Assembly (NCBI GenBank): GCA_029747015.1
Contig: JAKOGI010000825.1
Location: 181,001-245,000 of the forward strand
Source of the DNA: Carnegiea gigantea
Taxonomy: Eukaryota; Streptophyta; Magnoliopsida; Caryophyllales; Cactaceae
Reading direction: 5' to 3'
DNA length: 64,000 nucleotides
Position numbers and translations under genes: made by a program. The notes beneath the pieces were generated by a model. That model saw only the letters and a program-made list of their open reading frames with translations, had not been told where the DNA came from and searched no databases. This document shows, one piece after another, positions 10,518 to 22,735 of the stretch (within the stretch, counting starts at the first letter, position 1; each line of letters begins with the position of its first letter).

Positions 10518-10547
10518 TTTTTTGAAGGCTAAAAGATGTACCTGCCA

Positions 10548-11401
10548 TTACTCCAAATCATCAGCTACAATATCTTGAAGGAAAGGGGGATACTCCTCCA
10601 TCCATGCCTGAAACTCACAATAAGTCGAACCATGCTTGGCTAGGCAATGGGCTGCTGTGTTGGCTACCCTGTTTACATTTGAGAGATTAAAAAAATTAAG
10701 AATTTGACTATTAATTCTTATATCCCTAGCCAACACACCGAGCTCCATTACAATGTCCTTAGGATCATTCACAGCTTGTATAACTTGAAGACAATCAGAC
10801 TCAAAGAAAGCTCCATGAATTCCCATTTCGTGCGTCCATGTAATGGCCAATTTAAGTGCAACAGCTTTTGTAATGCTACCTTCCTGGCGAAGCAAGCAAT
10901 CCCCTGCCTAGCGGAATCTCGAACAATGACACCAATCCAGGCTTTGCATTCTTGCTTGTTGTAGGTGGCATCCACATTCACTTTATAGAAGTTTGGAGGT
11001 GGTTTGACCCATTTATGTATTTTGTTATGGGGCTGCTGCTGCTGATCCATTCTTTGCCTTATGTTTGCTTCCCAAAAGGGCTCGATCCACATCTCTGCTT
11101 CCAACTTGATAAGCCATGGACCATTGTTGTCCTGGTTCCATAGACGCTCATTCCTTGCCTTCCACAGCATGCAAGCAAGGGTTACCATCATGGCTGCTTC
11201 TCTGTCATTTACCTTAGTCAAGATCAATTTTGCCCAGTGCTGAAAGGAGTAGATGTTCTCTGCATTCAATAAATCGCTTAGTGAATATAAATCATAGAGC
11301 CCCCTAACCACATCGCACGTCCAAACGTTATGCAGCAGAGTTTCATCATCTTGTCCACAAAAATCAGATCTCATATCTTGCACTATACCCCTTCTAACCA
11401 A
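10548..11401 (-). pseudogene. LINE-1 zf-RVT and RNase H domains
   Basis: The frame 10769-11401 holds a zf-RVT-like segment (DETLLHNVWTCDVV, then MLWKARNERLWN) and the start of a plant RNase H domain (KVNVDATYN). A second frame, 10548-10895, completes it (ESDCLQVIQAV and RVANTAAHCLAKHG), so one frameshift lies near 10890. The catalytic Glu expected in AEALALK-type sequence is Val here (AVALKLAI). This domain trims the RNA strand during target-primed reverse transcription. The stop is at 10548-10550. Confidence 0.8.
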
Positions 11402-12192
11402 GTTTATCTTCAGAGGGAATTACATCTCTGCAACCTCTCCACATAGAGTTTTTAACGATGCCAGGGACTTCCAGCCCCCAAATCTTGTTCCATAGGCCTT
11501 TAGCATGCATATTATCTTTCTCTACCTCCACCTTTTCCTCCATGGCCACCAAATACCCACTCTTCACAGTATATGTCCCATCCTTCCTCTTTGACTACAC
11601 AATCTCATCCTGAATAATGTCATCAAAGGAATAGTTTCTATCTCTTATATATCTTCTTTAATAAAGAATTGCCGTAAGATGGGCCTCTCCCACCTTTTCC
11701 CTCTTTCATCTCAAACAATTAAATACCTTACTCTCATATTTTCATACCCCTCAACAAGTGGAGATCGGACCTTCATGTCGTTTCCCGTAAGCAACCATCT
11801 ATCATTCCATACTTCTATACTATCACCAATCCCTACCCTCCATCTACACGCTTTCTTCAAGATGGTACGACCTGCTAGAATACTCCTCCAAACATAACTT
11901 GGCCGAAAGCCCTCCCTCGCTTGGATGAAGTCTCCTCTAGGAAAATGTCTTGCCTGAAGAATCCTACTCACCAAACAAGATGGTTCTTTAATAATCTCCA
12001 TCCCTGTTTTGCTAACAGAGCAAGGTCGAACTCATGAAGAGATCGAAGCCCCATTCCCCCAAACTTCTTAGGGATACACATTTTCTGCCAAGAAATCCAC
12101 TTTATACCCTTATCGCCCCCACACCAAAAGAACTGATTCATGCCATTTTGGATCTCTAGGCACAACGTTCTGGGAAGTAAAAAGACACTCAT
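11402..12192 (-). pseudogene. LINE-1 region between RT thumb and zf-RVT
   Basis: Two frames carry the conserved plant LINE segment after the RT fingers and palm: MNQFFWCGG and KKFGGMGLRSLHEFDLALLA (11968-12192), then SYVWRSILAGRTIL and WRVGIGDSIEVWNDRWL (11711-12001). The expected downstream block before zf-RVT is disrupted near 11402-11700. The sequence begins exactly at the 5' LTR of E. Confidence 0.8.
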
Positions 12193-14653
12193 TAAAATAC
12201 CCGGCTTTTGAAAAAAAAAAAAAAGAGTTTCTTATATTTGGGTAAATAATTATTAGATATTTAGTAGTCTCCTTTTGACAACTTGTTGGCTACGTAACCC
12301 TAACCCTAGGCCTCTCTATTTATTTTACCTCCTTAGAAAACAATATAGTTTCTGCATCACTCAGTCAAAAGGAAAAAGAAGAGAGAGAGTGGATGGGGAA
12401 ATTCGCCTCTGAAAAACCCTAAGGTAGGTGCTCGAATTTTCCTCCTTATTCAGTTTAATAGTTTATTTCTATCATCTCTTTGTTTATTGTATCCAATGAT
12501 CTCCATGAATTTTGTCTTATTCCAATAAAATACCCTCATCCGTAAATCCATATTGGTGATCATCCACATTATGTGATTAATTGCCTGCGAAATCCTCAGT
12601 TGTAATTTGCCCATCTATCCAGACGTATGAACTCCATTCTCTTTTGATTGAGTCTTATTAATCGCCGCCACCTCTCTCTGATAAAATTGATGCTGTTATC
12701 ATGAATACTTGGCCCTAATTAATTGTCTCCACAATACTATGTTTTATTGTGTTTCTTTTAAAGCGGAAGGACTTAATCAGCAGCTTGTCAAAGGTTTGGC
12801 AAATCCTTTAAAAATTGACTCAATCACTTCTAAAGCCAAGTATCTTGGCGTGTGATTTGTATGATATTGCCACGTTGATTGCTTTAATTGCCAAGGGCAG
12901 ATTCTTAAAACTGAATATTGAATCCTTCAAACCACTTCTTCGACCCCGCAATTAAATCTGGTCTTCACAAATCCCCTTTTGTAGCTATTGATCTACTATA
13001 TTTTATAACATAGTGGTTTCTACTATATTTTAATTGTCTTACTTGTCCATGGATTTATAAATCCTGTGAGTTTTTCTAAAAACATTGGCTTCTGACAATG
13101 GTGGCATGAACGGATTGAAAATCAATGTCCATGTGTATTTTATCTGGCTTTGTATAGTCATATTTATGAACTTTTCCTAAACTCTAAAACTTTCACCTTA
13201 ACCTCCCAGCAATCCACCTCTGTATCTCCTGTTAATAATCCAACCGAAGTAGGCAGGCCTTATAAGATGTTGCTATTGTTAGCCCCACATTAGCAATGGG
13301 TAAGATTGGAGTTTGATTATTATTCTCATTTGTGTACATGTTTTGTTTCTAGGGGTAGTAGGACATTTAGGCTGTTAGGTTTTGACTCTCTGACTAGCAG
13401 TTCAGGTAAGTGGCGCAATACTTTTTTAGTATTTTGTCCCCAAAATTATATTTGTTATCTCTCTTTGTAAACTGCTTTTGTTAATCGGGTTGACATGCTA
13501 CTATTTGTATCGAATTATATTTCCGAATATTTTGAAGGTGCAATTTTGCTACGTTTGTTCTTTTTTTTTTGGGACTTGGAAAGTAGCATGTTTGGATGCT
13601 AATTTTACTATGACATTAATCACATCTCGAATTCTGTTAAACAAGTGTGATTTTACAGTGCTTTACCATTATATTTGCAAAATAGCCTTTCTTGAATGGT
13701 ATAAATTTTACTAAGTTGATTAACTATTATGATTAGTCGTTTGAAGTATTTGGTTTATATCTTGTGATGAATCACTTGCTTTGTAACGCTAAATTGTTAT
13801 TTACCGCTATCAATCGGGTATCGGTTTGTATGACTTTGAGATATTGGTTTTGGTTTTGGGCGAATGTCTTCTGCCTTATCCAGTGGAGGTATGTCCTGGA
13901 CCTGTTGATCGACTTGTAGCATAAGCGCTATTCCATTTTGTGATTCTGGTATATGCCTGTGATCAGTTGAGCCCCTCTATCTTGTGATATCGATTATGTC
14001 AAGTTGACTCTGTGACTCTCTGTTGCCCTTGACACAGGGCAACTAGTGGCCTTAGCCCCAAAAGCGTTATTTAGACAGATTTATTTGGAAGATTTGCTTT
14101 GTGGTATAGTTGTAGATTCTAAATGAGTTTATAAATGTGTATGTTTCAAACCCCAGTCTCGGTTATTTTATTTACATATTGTTACTATAATGAATGACCC
14201 AGCCGTGGTTTATTTGCATGCCTAACCCAGCTAAAGGTGTGTTATGCTACTTACTAGGCTTTCGAGCTCATCGCTTCATCTTCCTGTTTTTTCAGGACTT
14301 ACTTCTGCTAGTGTCTGAGTCAGGAAGTGCAGATCGGTTGTAGTTGTCATTGTTATGGGTCTTAGAGACTTGGTGTGTTAGCCAGGGGAGCAATATTACA
14401 TTATTTTTATGTATTATGAGATTAGATCTCGTTGAATTACTTATTTTTAGGAGTGTAAGACATTTTAATTCCCACATATTCATAGTCTTGTTTTTATTAT
14501 GGTTAGCTTGAACCCCAACATTATTCTCGATTTAAGAAATAAAATTAATCTCTGGTAGTTATAGCTTTCTTGATATTTGAGCCTTGCATATTTTTGGGAC
14601 TTTCAGTACTGCAGGTATGTAGTGTCTGTTAAGTCCCGGTTCGGGGCGTGATA
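12193..14653 (+). mobile_element. 5' LTR of E (2.46 kb)
   Basis: It aligns along its whole length with the 3' LTR at 19781. The expected TGTAATAC start has decayed to TAAAATAC, and an A-run has grown near 12211. The right end is ...GGGGCGTGATA. A TATTTATT near 12316 may be its TATA element. The ORF at 13478-13714 recurs in the other LTR only because the LTRs are copies. Confidence 0.8.
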
Positions 14654-14660
14654 GATTTAG

Positions 14661-14678
14661 TGGTATCAGAGGCAGGTT
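14661..14678 (+). other. primer binding site of E
   Basis: TGGTATCAGAGGCAGGTT matches the initiator-Met tRNA primer site at 17 of 18 positions, 7 bases after the 5' LTR. Confidence 0.85.
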
Positions 14679-14907
14679 AGCGAAATCCTAGCATCTTTAG
14701 TTGTGGCTGCAGAAGCTCCTTTGAGTTATAGGTTGTTTTGAGATTTGTCTTTGGTTTATAAGTTGTTATGTTGGGCAATCCAAGTGGTCTGTCCTTGTTT
14801 GAAAATTAGTAAGGTCTACATATGTTGATTCATATGACTTCTGTTAGCCTTCCAAAGCTTTAGGGGGTTTTTAGGGTTTCCTTTAATCTTTCTTGTCTTA
14901 TTTTAGA

Positions 14908-15760
14908 ATGCCTTTTGAGAAAAAAGAGGTCTCGTAAGTGTAAGGCCATAGTGACTCAAGAGATAACACCTCAAAATAGTACACTATTGCTTAATCCCCA
15001 AGAGGTGATGCTCAAGTTTATGCAAAACTTCTCGACTTTTATCAGTCAACAATAGCAGCAACATCAACAACCACTGAGTACCCCACGCATGGCTAGTTCA
15101 TCGTCTTCTTCGATCAAGGGGTTGGTGGATTTCTTAAAGATAGCTCCTAAGCTTTTTGTTGGGACTACAAAACTAGTAGCGGCATAAAACTGGATCGATG
15201 AGATGGAGAAGGCCTTCAAGGGCTCATAATGTTTGGAAAAGGAGAAGGTTGACTATGCTATTTACTTGTTGCAAGATAGTGCTTGACATTGGTGGAAATC
15301 TATAAAGCGTAGCCATGGAAAAGATGAAGAACTCTTCAACTAGGCTAAGTTTCGTGAGGAGTTTTATGCCAAATACTTTCCTAGTAGCTGAAGGAAGGAG
15401 ATAGAGAAACAATTCATCGGGCTAAGGCAATGTAATAGGACTGTCGATGAATATAAAGCAGAATTTGATCGACTCTCTAGGTTTGTCCCAACGCTTGTTG
15501 CCGATGAGCAAAGCAAGATGAGGAAATTGGAGGAGGGATTGAATGACAATGTTCGGAGGCTACTTGCTTGTGTTCGGCCTGAAAGTTTCGTAAATCTTAT
15601 TGATAGAGCTATCTTATTCTGAAGGAGACAGAGGATCACAAATTTGGTGATCATAAGAAGAAGAGTAGAGATTTTGATGCATCGAATAATCACAAAAAGG
15701 TTGAATTTTCAAAGCCCCAGTTTTCCAGCAAGTCCCCTCATGATGGGTTCTCACGCAAGT
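14908..15760 (+). pseudogene. gag of E, broken
   Basis: From an ATG at 14908 a frameshifted reading gives a basic N-terminus, a Gln-rich segment near 15045, then the gag core: GLVDFLKIAPKLFVGTTK, NWIDEMEKAF, HWWKSIKRSHG, KFREEFYAKYFPSS and EYKAEFDRLSRFVP. At least five in-frame stops interrupt it, several of them TAA, TAG or TGA where Gln or Trp is expected. The Gag is of the common plant gypsy type, unlike that of A and B in its N-terminal half. Confidence 0.75.
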
Positions 15761-15929
15761 GAGTAATTCTGCTGGCTCCTGAGAGAAGTTCTCGCAACAG
15801 GTTGGTCGTTCGCCAAACTTTCATGGTGAATTCTCAAACCAAGGTTCATAGAGGTGGAATAATCGATAAGATAAGCCACTATATAGCCATTGTAAAGATC
15901 CCACCTAACCAATTATTGCAGATGGTTAA

Positions 15930-16640
15930 GTGGTGGTTGCTTCAGGTGCAGTCAAACTGATCACAATGAGTGTCTTTAGAATGATAACGAGCCCCTCTCG
16001 ATGCAAAAGTCCCAAGGACCTCATTTTGTTCCATAACACACCTTTTGAAATCCAACTCAAACAGTGCAAGCTCCAAGTAGCACTCAGAGGGGAGGAAGAC
16101 CTCGCGCAACAGGAAGAGTTTTTGCTTTGACTCTGGAAGATATAGAAGCCTCTAATAATGGTGTCTGTAGTTAACTTAGCATTTGCTCATGTTCTTTTTG
16201 ATCCTGGTGCTTCTCATTCTTTCATATCATCAACTTTTGCACAAAAATACAACTTCCCCCACGTTCCATTAAAGGAAGAGTTGTGTGTCAGTACTCCAAC
16301 TGTTAGTGAGATCATTATGGATAGAAAGTGCAAGAATTGTCCTGTAACAATTGAGGGTAGGGAGATCTTAGTCGATCTAATTATTATAGATATTCGAGAC
16401 TTTGACGTGATATTAGGGATGGATTGGCTGTCTGCATATTGTGCCACCCTAGATTGTTGGAAGAAACTCGTCGACTTTCGAATACCTAGTCAACCTAAAT
16501 TTTAGTTTTATTGGGAAGGGAGCTTATGTGTCACCTAACATTATTTCTACCTTACAAGCCACCAAACTGATCAAGAAAGGGTGTCAAGCATTTCTAGCCT
16601 TGATCACTGACACTCAAAATAGAGATAAAAAGATAAAAGA
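15930..16640 (+). pseudogene. zinc knuckle and protease of E
   Basis: A shortened knuckle GGCFRCSQTDHNEC (CX2CX4HX2C instead of X4C) lies at about 15936-15977. After a basic linker with RPRATGRVFALT, a 115-codon ORF (16158-16505) holds LFDPGASHSFIS, the protease active site with Pro in place of Ser or Thr, and DFDVILGMDWL. It then slips out of frame before the RT. Confidence 0.75.
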
Positions 16641-17990
16641 TATATCAATTGTTAGAGAGTACCAAGATGTGTTCCTTAAGGATCTCCCTGCGTTACCGCC
16701 CGATAAAGGTGGACTTCTTTGTTGATTTGGTTCCTGGAACGATACCTATCCCTAAGGCCCCTTATAGAATGGCACCTGCTGAGTTAAAAGAGCTCAAGGA
16801 ACAACTATAAGAATTGCTTGATAAGGGCTTCATTAGGCATCGTATATCTCCTTGGGGTGCACTAGTGCTTTTTGTGAAGAAGAAATATGGTTCTTTACGA
16901 CTCTGCATAGACTATTGAGAGCTGAGCAAGGTAACTGTGAAGAATAAATATCCTTTACCATGAATTGATGATTTGTTTGGTCAACTCTGAGGTGCTCAAG
17001 TATTTTCCAAGATTGATCTACGGTCTGGGTACCACCAATTGAAGATCAAGGAAGAAGATATATCTAAAATGGCTTTTCGGAGAAGGTATGGCCATTATGA
17101 GTTCTTAGTAATGCCTTTTGGGTTAACCAACACCCTTGCTACATTTATAGATCTTATAAATCAGGTTTTTCGGCCCTACCTTAAAAAATTTGTTGTGGTT
17201 TTTATTGATAACATTTTGGTGTATTCTAAGAGTCATGAGGAACATAAGCAACACTTAAGGCTTGTATTAGAAACCTTGAGGTGAGAATAACTCTTTCGTA
17301 AGCTTAAGAAGTGAGAGTTCTGGTTAGATAGTGTTCCTTTCTTCAGGCATGTGTTGAATAAGGATGGCATTTCTGTTGATCCTAAGATGGTAGAGGCAAT
17401 TGTGAATTGGAGCAGGCCAAATAGTGTCCCCGAGATTCGAAGTTTCTTGGGTTTAGCTAGCTACTACAGGCGGTTCGTGGAGGCATTTTCCCTTCTAGCT
17501 ACACCCTTGACCCGCTTGACTTGAAGGGAGTTCAGTTAGAGTGGTCAAAAGAATGTGAAAGAAGTTTTCAGCAGTTGAACAAATGATTGACTTTTGCACC
17601 TATACTTACTGTACCAACTAATGGAGAAGGATTTACAATCTACAGTGCGGCTTCAAAAAAGGGTTTAAGGTGTGTGCTCATGCAAAAAGGGGCAAGGTGA
17701 TTGCTTATGCATCCCAATAATTGAAGGCATGTGATGTGAGTTACCCCACTCATGACTTAGAGTTGGCACCTATTGTTTTTGCTTTGAAGATTTGGAGGCA
17801 CTATTTGTATGGAGAGAAATGTGAGGTGTATACTGATCACAAAAGTTTGAAGTGTTTGTTTACAGAAAAAGAGTTTAACATGAGGCAACTTAGGTGGCTT
17901 GAGTTACTGAAGGACTATGATTTAATGATTAATTAACACCTTGGAAAGTTTAACATGGTTGCAGATGCCTTAAGTAGGAAGTTTTGTAAT
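16641..17990 (+). pseudogene. reverse transcriptase and RNase H of E
   Basis: Recognisable blocks run in order: [87 protein letters not shown] (second catalytic Asp is Asn), and [20 protein letters not shown]. RNase H follows, broken, with [22 protein letters not shown] and [11 protein letters not shown]. Many stops sit where Arg or Gln codons are expected (CIDY*EL, YPLP*IDD), as from C-to-T changes. Confidence 0.85.
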
Positions 17991-18108
17991 GTAGCATATT
18001 TGATTACCTCTCAAAGGCATATATTAGAGGACCTGCAGAAGATGAATATCGAGGTATGCTTTGTCTAGTGCTATCTTACAATTAGTGAACTTGTGAATTC
18101 TCCCTACT

Positions 18109-19740
18109 TTGATTGATGAGATCAAAGCTGCCCAAGAGAAGGATTCCAATCTTCAAAAGATTAGAGCTACTGTTGAAGCAGGGATTGAGCCTAAGTTCAA
18201 GATTCATGAAGATGGCTCACTGAGGTTCGAGAATAGAATCTGTGTCCCAAATGATGAAGAACTAAAGAAGAAAATCTTAAAGGAAGCTCATAATACAAGT
18301 TACACAGTTCATCTAGGGAGTACTAAGATGTACAGAGATTTGAAATTTTTGGAGGAATAATATGAAGCGGGAAATAGCTCAATATGCAGCCCAGTGTCTA
18401 ACATGCCAACAGGTGAAGACAGAGCCCCAAAGGTATGGTGGATTACTACAACCTCTCCCTATACCTGAATGGAAGTGGGAACATATAACCATGGACTTTG
18501 TGTCTGCGTTACCCTGTACTACTAAAGGAAACAATACTATTTGGGTGATAGTGGATCAGTTAACTAAGTCTGCCCACTTTTTGCCTATTAAAATTGGCAT
18601 GACCTTAGAGCAGTTAGCAGAACTATACATTAGGGAGATTGTGAGACTACATGGGGTCCTGTTTCCATTGTGTCAGATTGGGATGTACATTTTGTTGTAA
18701 TGTTTTGGAAAAGTCTACATAGAGCCTAAGGGACTACATTTAACTTCAGTATTGCCCACCATCCTCAGACTGACGGGCAATCTGAGGGAACAATTCAGAC
18801 ATTAGAGGATATGTTAAGGGCTTGTGCCTTGGACATGAGGGATTATTGGGAAAGACACTTGCCGCTAGTTGAATTTGCTCACAACAACAGTTATCAAGCT
18901 AGCATCCGGATGACCCCTTATGAGGCCTTGCATGGGAGGAAGTGTAGGTCACTGATTTATTGGGATAATGTTAGCGAGGGAAGGCTATTAGGGCCCCCGT
19001 ACTACTAAAGAAAACAATACTATTTGGGTGATAGTGGATCAGTTAACTAAGTCTGCCCACTTTTTGCCTATTAAAATTGGCATGACCTTGGAGCAGTTAG
19101 CAGAACTATACATTAGGGAGATTGTGAGACTACATGGGGTCCTGTTTCCATTGTGTCAGATTGGGATGTACATTTTGTTGTAATGTTTTGGAAAAGTCTA
19201 CATAGAGCCTAAGGGACTACATTTAACTTCAGTATTGCCCACCATCCTCAGACTGACGGGCAATCTGAGGGAACAATTCAGACATTAGAGGATATGTTAA
19301 GGGCTTGTGCCTTGGACATGAGGGATTATTGGGAAAGACACTTGCCGCTAGTTGAATTTGCTCACAACAACAGTTATCAAGCTAGCATCCGGATGACCCC
19401 TTATGAGGCCTTGCATGGGAGGAAGTGTAGGTCACTGATTTATTGGGATAATGTTAGCGAGGGAAGGCTATTAGGGCCCGAGATCAAACAATTGATGACA
19501 CACAATCGTCTCATCAGAGAACACCTTCCAAGTCACGTCCTAGAAGTAGCTCCAGTAGCTCTCTAGAAAGATATGTCATATGTAGAGCAACCTCTACAGA
19601 TTATTGACCGGAAGCTTGAAGCTCTAAGGCATTCGATTCCATATGTTAAGGTGCAATAGACCAACCATACGGAAAGGGAAGCAACTTGGGAGTTAGAAGA
19701 AAATATGAGAAATAAGTACCCCTTCCCGTTCGATGATTTG
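18109..19740 (+). pseudogene. integrase of E, with internal duplication and deletion
   Basis: It starts with the linker and zinc-binding region (KEAHNTSYTVHLGSTKMYRD, CLTCQQVK), then PLPIPEWKWEHITMDFVSALP with the first catalytic Asp, then THFLP-type sequence. A frameshift follows after RLHG. The rest of the core (MLRACALDMRDYWERHLPLVEFAHNN) occurs twice because of a 483-bp tandem duplication. After GPEIKQLM the sequence jumps to the C-terminal chromodomain-like region (YVEQPLQIIDRKLEALR, ATWELEENMRNKYPFPF), so roughly 100 codons of the C-terminal domain are missing. Confidence 0.85.
18516..19479 (+). repeat. 483-bp tandem duplication within integrase of E
   Basis: Copy 1 is 18516-18998 and copy 2 begins at 18999, both starting GTACTACTAAAG. 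By eye the copies differ at two positions (AAAGG/AAAGA and TTAGAG/TTGGAG). Both carry the same frameshift, so duplication happened after decay began. The junction reads GGGCCCCCGTAC, joining GGGCCC to a CCCTGTAC-like start. Confidence 0.9.
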
Positions 19741-19768
19741 GGTAAGTTTTGAGGACAAAACATTTTCA

Positions 19769-19780
19769 AGGGGGGAAGGA
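19769..19780 (+). other. polypurine tract of E
   Basis: AGGGGGGAAGGA directly precedes the TGTAATAC start of the 3' LTR. It would prime plus-strand DNA synthesis. Confidence 0.85.
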
Positions 19781-22287
19781 TGTAATACCTGATTTCCAAG
19801 AAAAAGAGTTTCTTATATTTGGGTAAATAATTATTAGATATTTAGTAGTCTCCTTTTGACAGCTTGATGGCTACGTAACCCTAACCTTAAGTTGCTCTAT
19901 TTATTTTACCTCCTCAGAAAACATTGTAGGGTCTACATCTCACAGTTAAAAGAAAAAAGCGGAGACAGAATGGAAGGAAATATTCATCTCCGAAGTAAGG
20001 CAGGTGCTCAAATTTTCCTCCTACTTCAATTTAATTAGTTTATTTCTATCATCAATTAGTGTGTTAATTGTCAGTATACGGAAGCGTACTTGTTCTGTAA
20101 ATTTCTTAACTCTCGTAGTCCGTTTTGATCCCTTCGGTTTCTGTGTCCAATGATCCCCATGAATTTTGTCTTATTCCAATAAAATGCCCTCATTCGTGAA
20201 TCCATATTGTTGATCATCCACATTATGCGATTAGTTGCCTGCGAAATGCTTAGTTGTAATTTGCCCATTTGTCCAGACGCATGAACCCATTCACCTTTGA
20301 TTAATTCTCATTAATTGCCGCCACCTCTGTATAATAAAATCGATGCTGTTACCACGAATGCTTGGCCCTAATTAATTGTCTCCACAACACTATGTTTTAT
20401 TGTGTTTCTTTTAAAGCGCAAGGACTTAATCAGTAGCGTGTCAAAGGTTTGGAAAATCATTTAAAAATGGACTCAATCACTTCTAAAGCCAGGTATTTTG
20501 CTGTGTGATTTGTATGATATTGCCACGTTGGTAGCTTTAATTGCCAAGATATTGAATCCTTCAAACCACTTCTTCAACCCCTCAATTAAATTTGGTCTTC
20601 ATAAATCCACTTTTGTTGCTATTGATCTACTATATTTTATACCATAGTGGTTTCTACTATATTTTAATTGTCTTACTTATCCATGGATTTATAAATCCTG
20701 TGAGTTTTTCTAAAAACATTGGCTTATCACAATGGTGGCATGAACGGATTGAAAATCAATGTCCATGTGTATTTTATCTGGCTTTGTATGGTCATATTTA
20801 TGAACTTTTCCTAAACTCTAAAATGTTCACCTTAACTCTCAACAATCCACCTCTGTATCTCCTGTTAGTAATCCAACCGAAGTAGGCAGCCCTTATATGA
20901 TGTTGTTATTGTTAGCCCCACATTAGCAATGGGGTAAGATCGGAGTTTGATTATTATTCTCATTTGTGTACATGTTTTGTATCTAGGGGTAGTAGGACAT
21001 TCAGGCTGTTAGGTTTTGACTCTCTGACTAGTAGTTCAGGTAAGTGGCGCAGTACTCTTTTAATATTTCATGCCCAAAATTATATTTGTTAACTGTCTTT
21101 GTAAACTGCTTTTGTTAATCATGTTGGTGTGCTACTGTTCATATCGAATCATTTTTCGGAATATGTTAAAAGGTACAACTTTGCTATGTTTGTTTTTTTT
21201 GTTTTTCGCTTGGAAAATACCTGTTTGGATGCTAATTTTACTATGACATTAGTCACATTTCAACTTATGTTAAACAAGTATGATTTTACTGTGTTTTACC
21301 ATTATATTTTCAAAATAGCCTTTCTTGAATGGTATAAATTTTACTAAGTTGATTAACTATTATGATTAGTCGTTTGAAGTATTTGGTTTATATCTTGTGA
21401 TAAATCACTTGCTTTCTAATGCTAAATTCCTATTTACTGCTATCGACTAGGTATCATTTCGTATGACTTTGAGACATCGGTTTTGGTTTTGGGCTATGTC
21501 TTCTGCCATATCCGATGGAGGTACGCATTGGACCTGCTGATCAACTTGTGGCATAAGCACTATTCCATTTTGTGATTCTGATATATGTCTATGATCGGTT
21601 GGGCTGCTTTATATTGTGATATCATTTATGACAAGTTGACTCTGTGACTCTCTATTGCCCTTGCCATTGGGTGAATAGTGGCCTTATCCCCAAAAGTGTT
21701 ATTCAGACGGATTTATTTGGATGATTTGCTTTATCGTATAGTTGTAGATTCTAAATGAGTTTATCAAATGTGCATGTTTCAAAACCCAGTCTCGGTTATT
21801 TTATTTACATATTGTTACTATTATAAATGACCCAGCCGTGGTTTATTTGCATGCCTAACCCAGCTAAAGGAGTGTTATGCTACTTATTAGGCTTTCGAGC
21901 TCATCCCTTCATCTTCCTGTTTTTTCAGGTCTTACTTCTGTTAATGTCTGAGTCAAGAAGTGGAGATCAGTTGCAGTTGTGGTTGTTATGGATCTAAGAG
22001 ACTTGGTTTGTTAGCCAGGGGAGTAGTATTACATTATTTTTATGCATTATGAAATTAGAACTCATTGAGCTACTTATTTTTAGGGATGTAAGACATTTTA
22101 ATTCCCACTTATTCATAGTCCTATTTTTTATTATCGTTAGCTTGAACCCCAACATTATTCTCAATTTGGGAAATAAAATTAACCTTTGGTAGTTATAACT
22201 TTGTTGATATTTGAGCCTTGCATATTTGTGGGACTTTCAGTACTGCAGGTATGTGGTGTCTGTTATGTCTCGGTTCAGCATGTGATA
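19781..22287 (+). mobile_element. 3' LTR of E (2.51 kb)
   Basis: It begins TGTAATACCTGATTTCC after the polypurine tract and ends near GCATGTGATA. It aligns throughout with 12193-14653, with frequent point differences and small indels. LINE-1 sequence resumes immediately after it. Confidence 0.85.
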
Positions 22288-22735
22288 CTCCTTGCATAAC
22301 TTTGTATGGCCTTTACTGCATATTTCAGGAGGACTTCTTTACCAGCTGTTGATAATATATAAGCCTTCCATCCCTTTGTTTTCTGCCAGACTCTTTCTCT
22401 TAAGTATGCAAATATTTCCCGCTTCTTACGCCCTATCAGTGATGGAAGTCCAAGATATTTTCCTACCCTAAGGGAGTGGAGATTTATAGCGCCTCTTGCA
22501 CCTACTCCTTAACAATCTCGCTTGTGCCTGGGCTGAAGAAGATCGAGGATTTTTCAAAATTAATGGCTTGTCCAGAAGAATGTTCATAGGCTTTTAGAAT
22601 TTCCTTAAGCCTCTGTGCCTCCTCCATCCCAGCGTTAGTGAACATGAAACAATCATATGCAAAGAGCAAGTGTTATCATTCAAACCTTCTATTTTCATGT
22701 TGGTACCTTCCACCTAGGTATGCCCCATCATGCTA
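22288..22735 (-). mobile_element. LINE-1, upstream (RT) segment
   Basis: Minus-strand translation gives HLLFAYDCFMF (the FADD catalytic motif with Asp changed to Tyr), RLKEILKAYEHSSGQAINFEK, KYLGLPSLIGRKKREIF and WKAYILSTAGKEVLLK, the second half of a plant LINE RT. It joins in frame to the segment ending at 12192. Upstream of the FADD region the similarity fades near 22735, so the LINE is 5'-truncated there. Confidence 0.85.

Larger units (their letters stand above)
10518..12192 (-). mobile_element. LINE-1, 3' segment (plant L1 type)
   Basis: On the minus strand the order is RT C-terminal linker, zf-RVT-like region and RNase H, ending with a short 3' UTR and an A-tail (eight T on the plus strand near 10518). 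The upstream part is at 22288-22735. The protein resumes across the gypsy element E (reading ...QSYA then MSVFLLPRTL), so E split this LINE. It is a dead copy with several frameshifts. Confidence 0.85.
12193..22287 (+). mobile_element. Ty3/gypsy element E, complete but heavily decayed
   Basis: Two LTRs (12193-14653 and 19781-22287) flank gag, protease, RT, RNase H and integrase in canonical order, with a PBS and polypurine tract at the right places. The flanks CTCAT (12188-12192) and CTCCT (22288-22292) form a 4-of-5 target duplication inside a LINE. Every domain has stop codons or frameshifts and the LTRs differ at many sites, so the insertion is old. Confidence 0.9.

Noticed and set aside
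13478..13714. Conserved ORF with a near-identical partner at 21129-21347
   Set aside because: The partners lie at equivalent places in the two LTRs of E, so the similarity is LTR duplication, not coding conservation.
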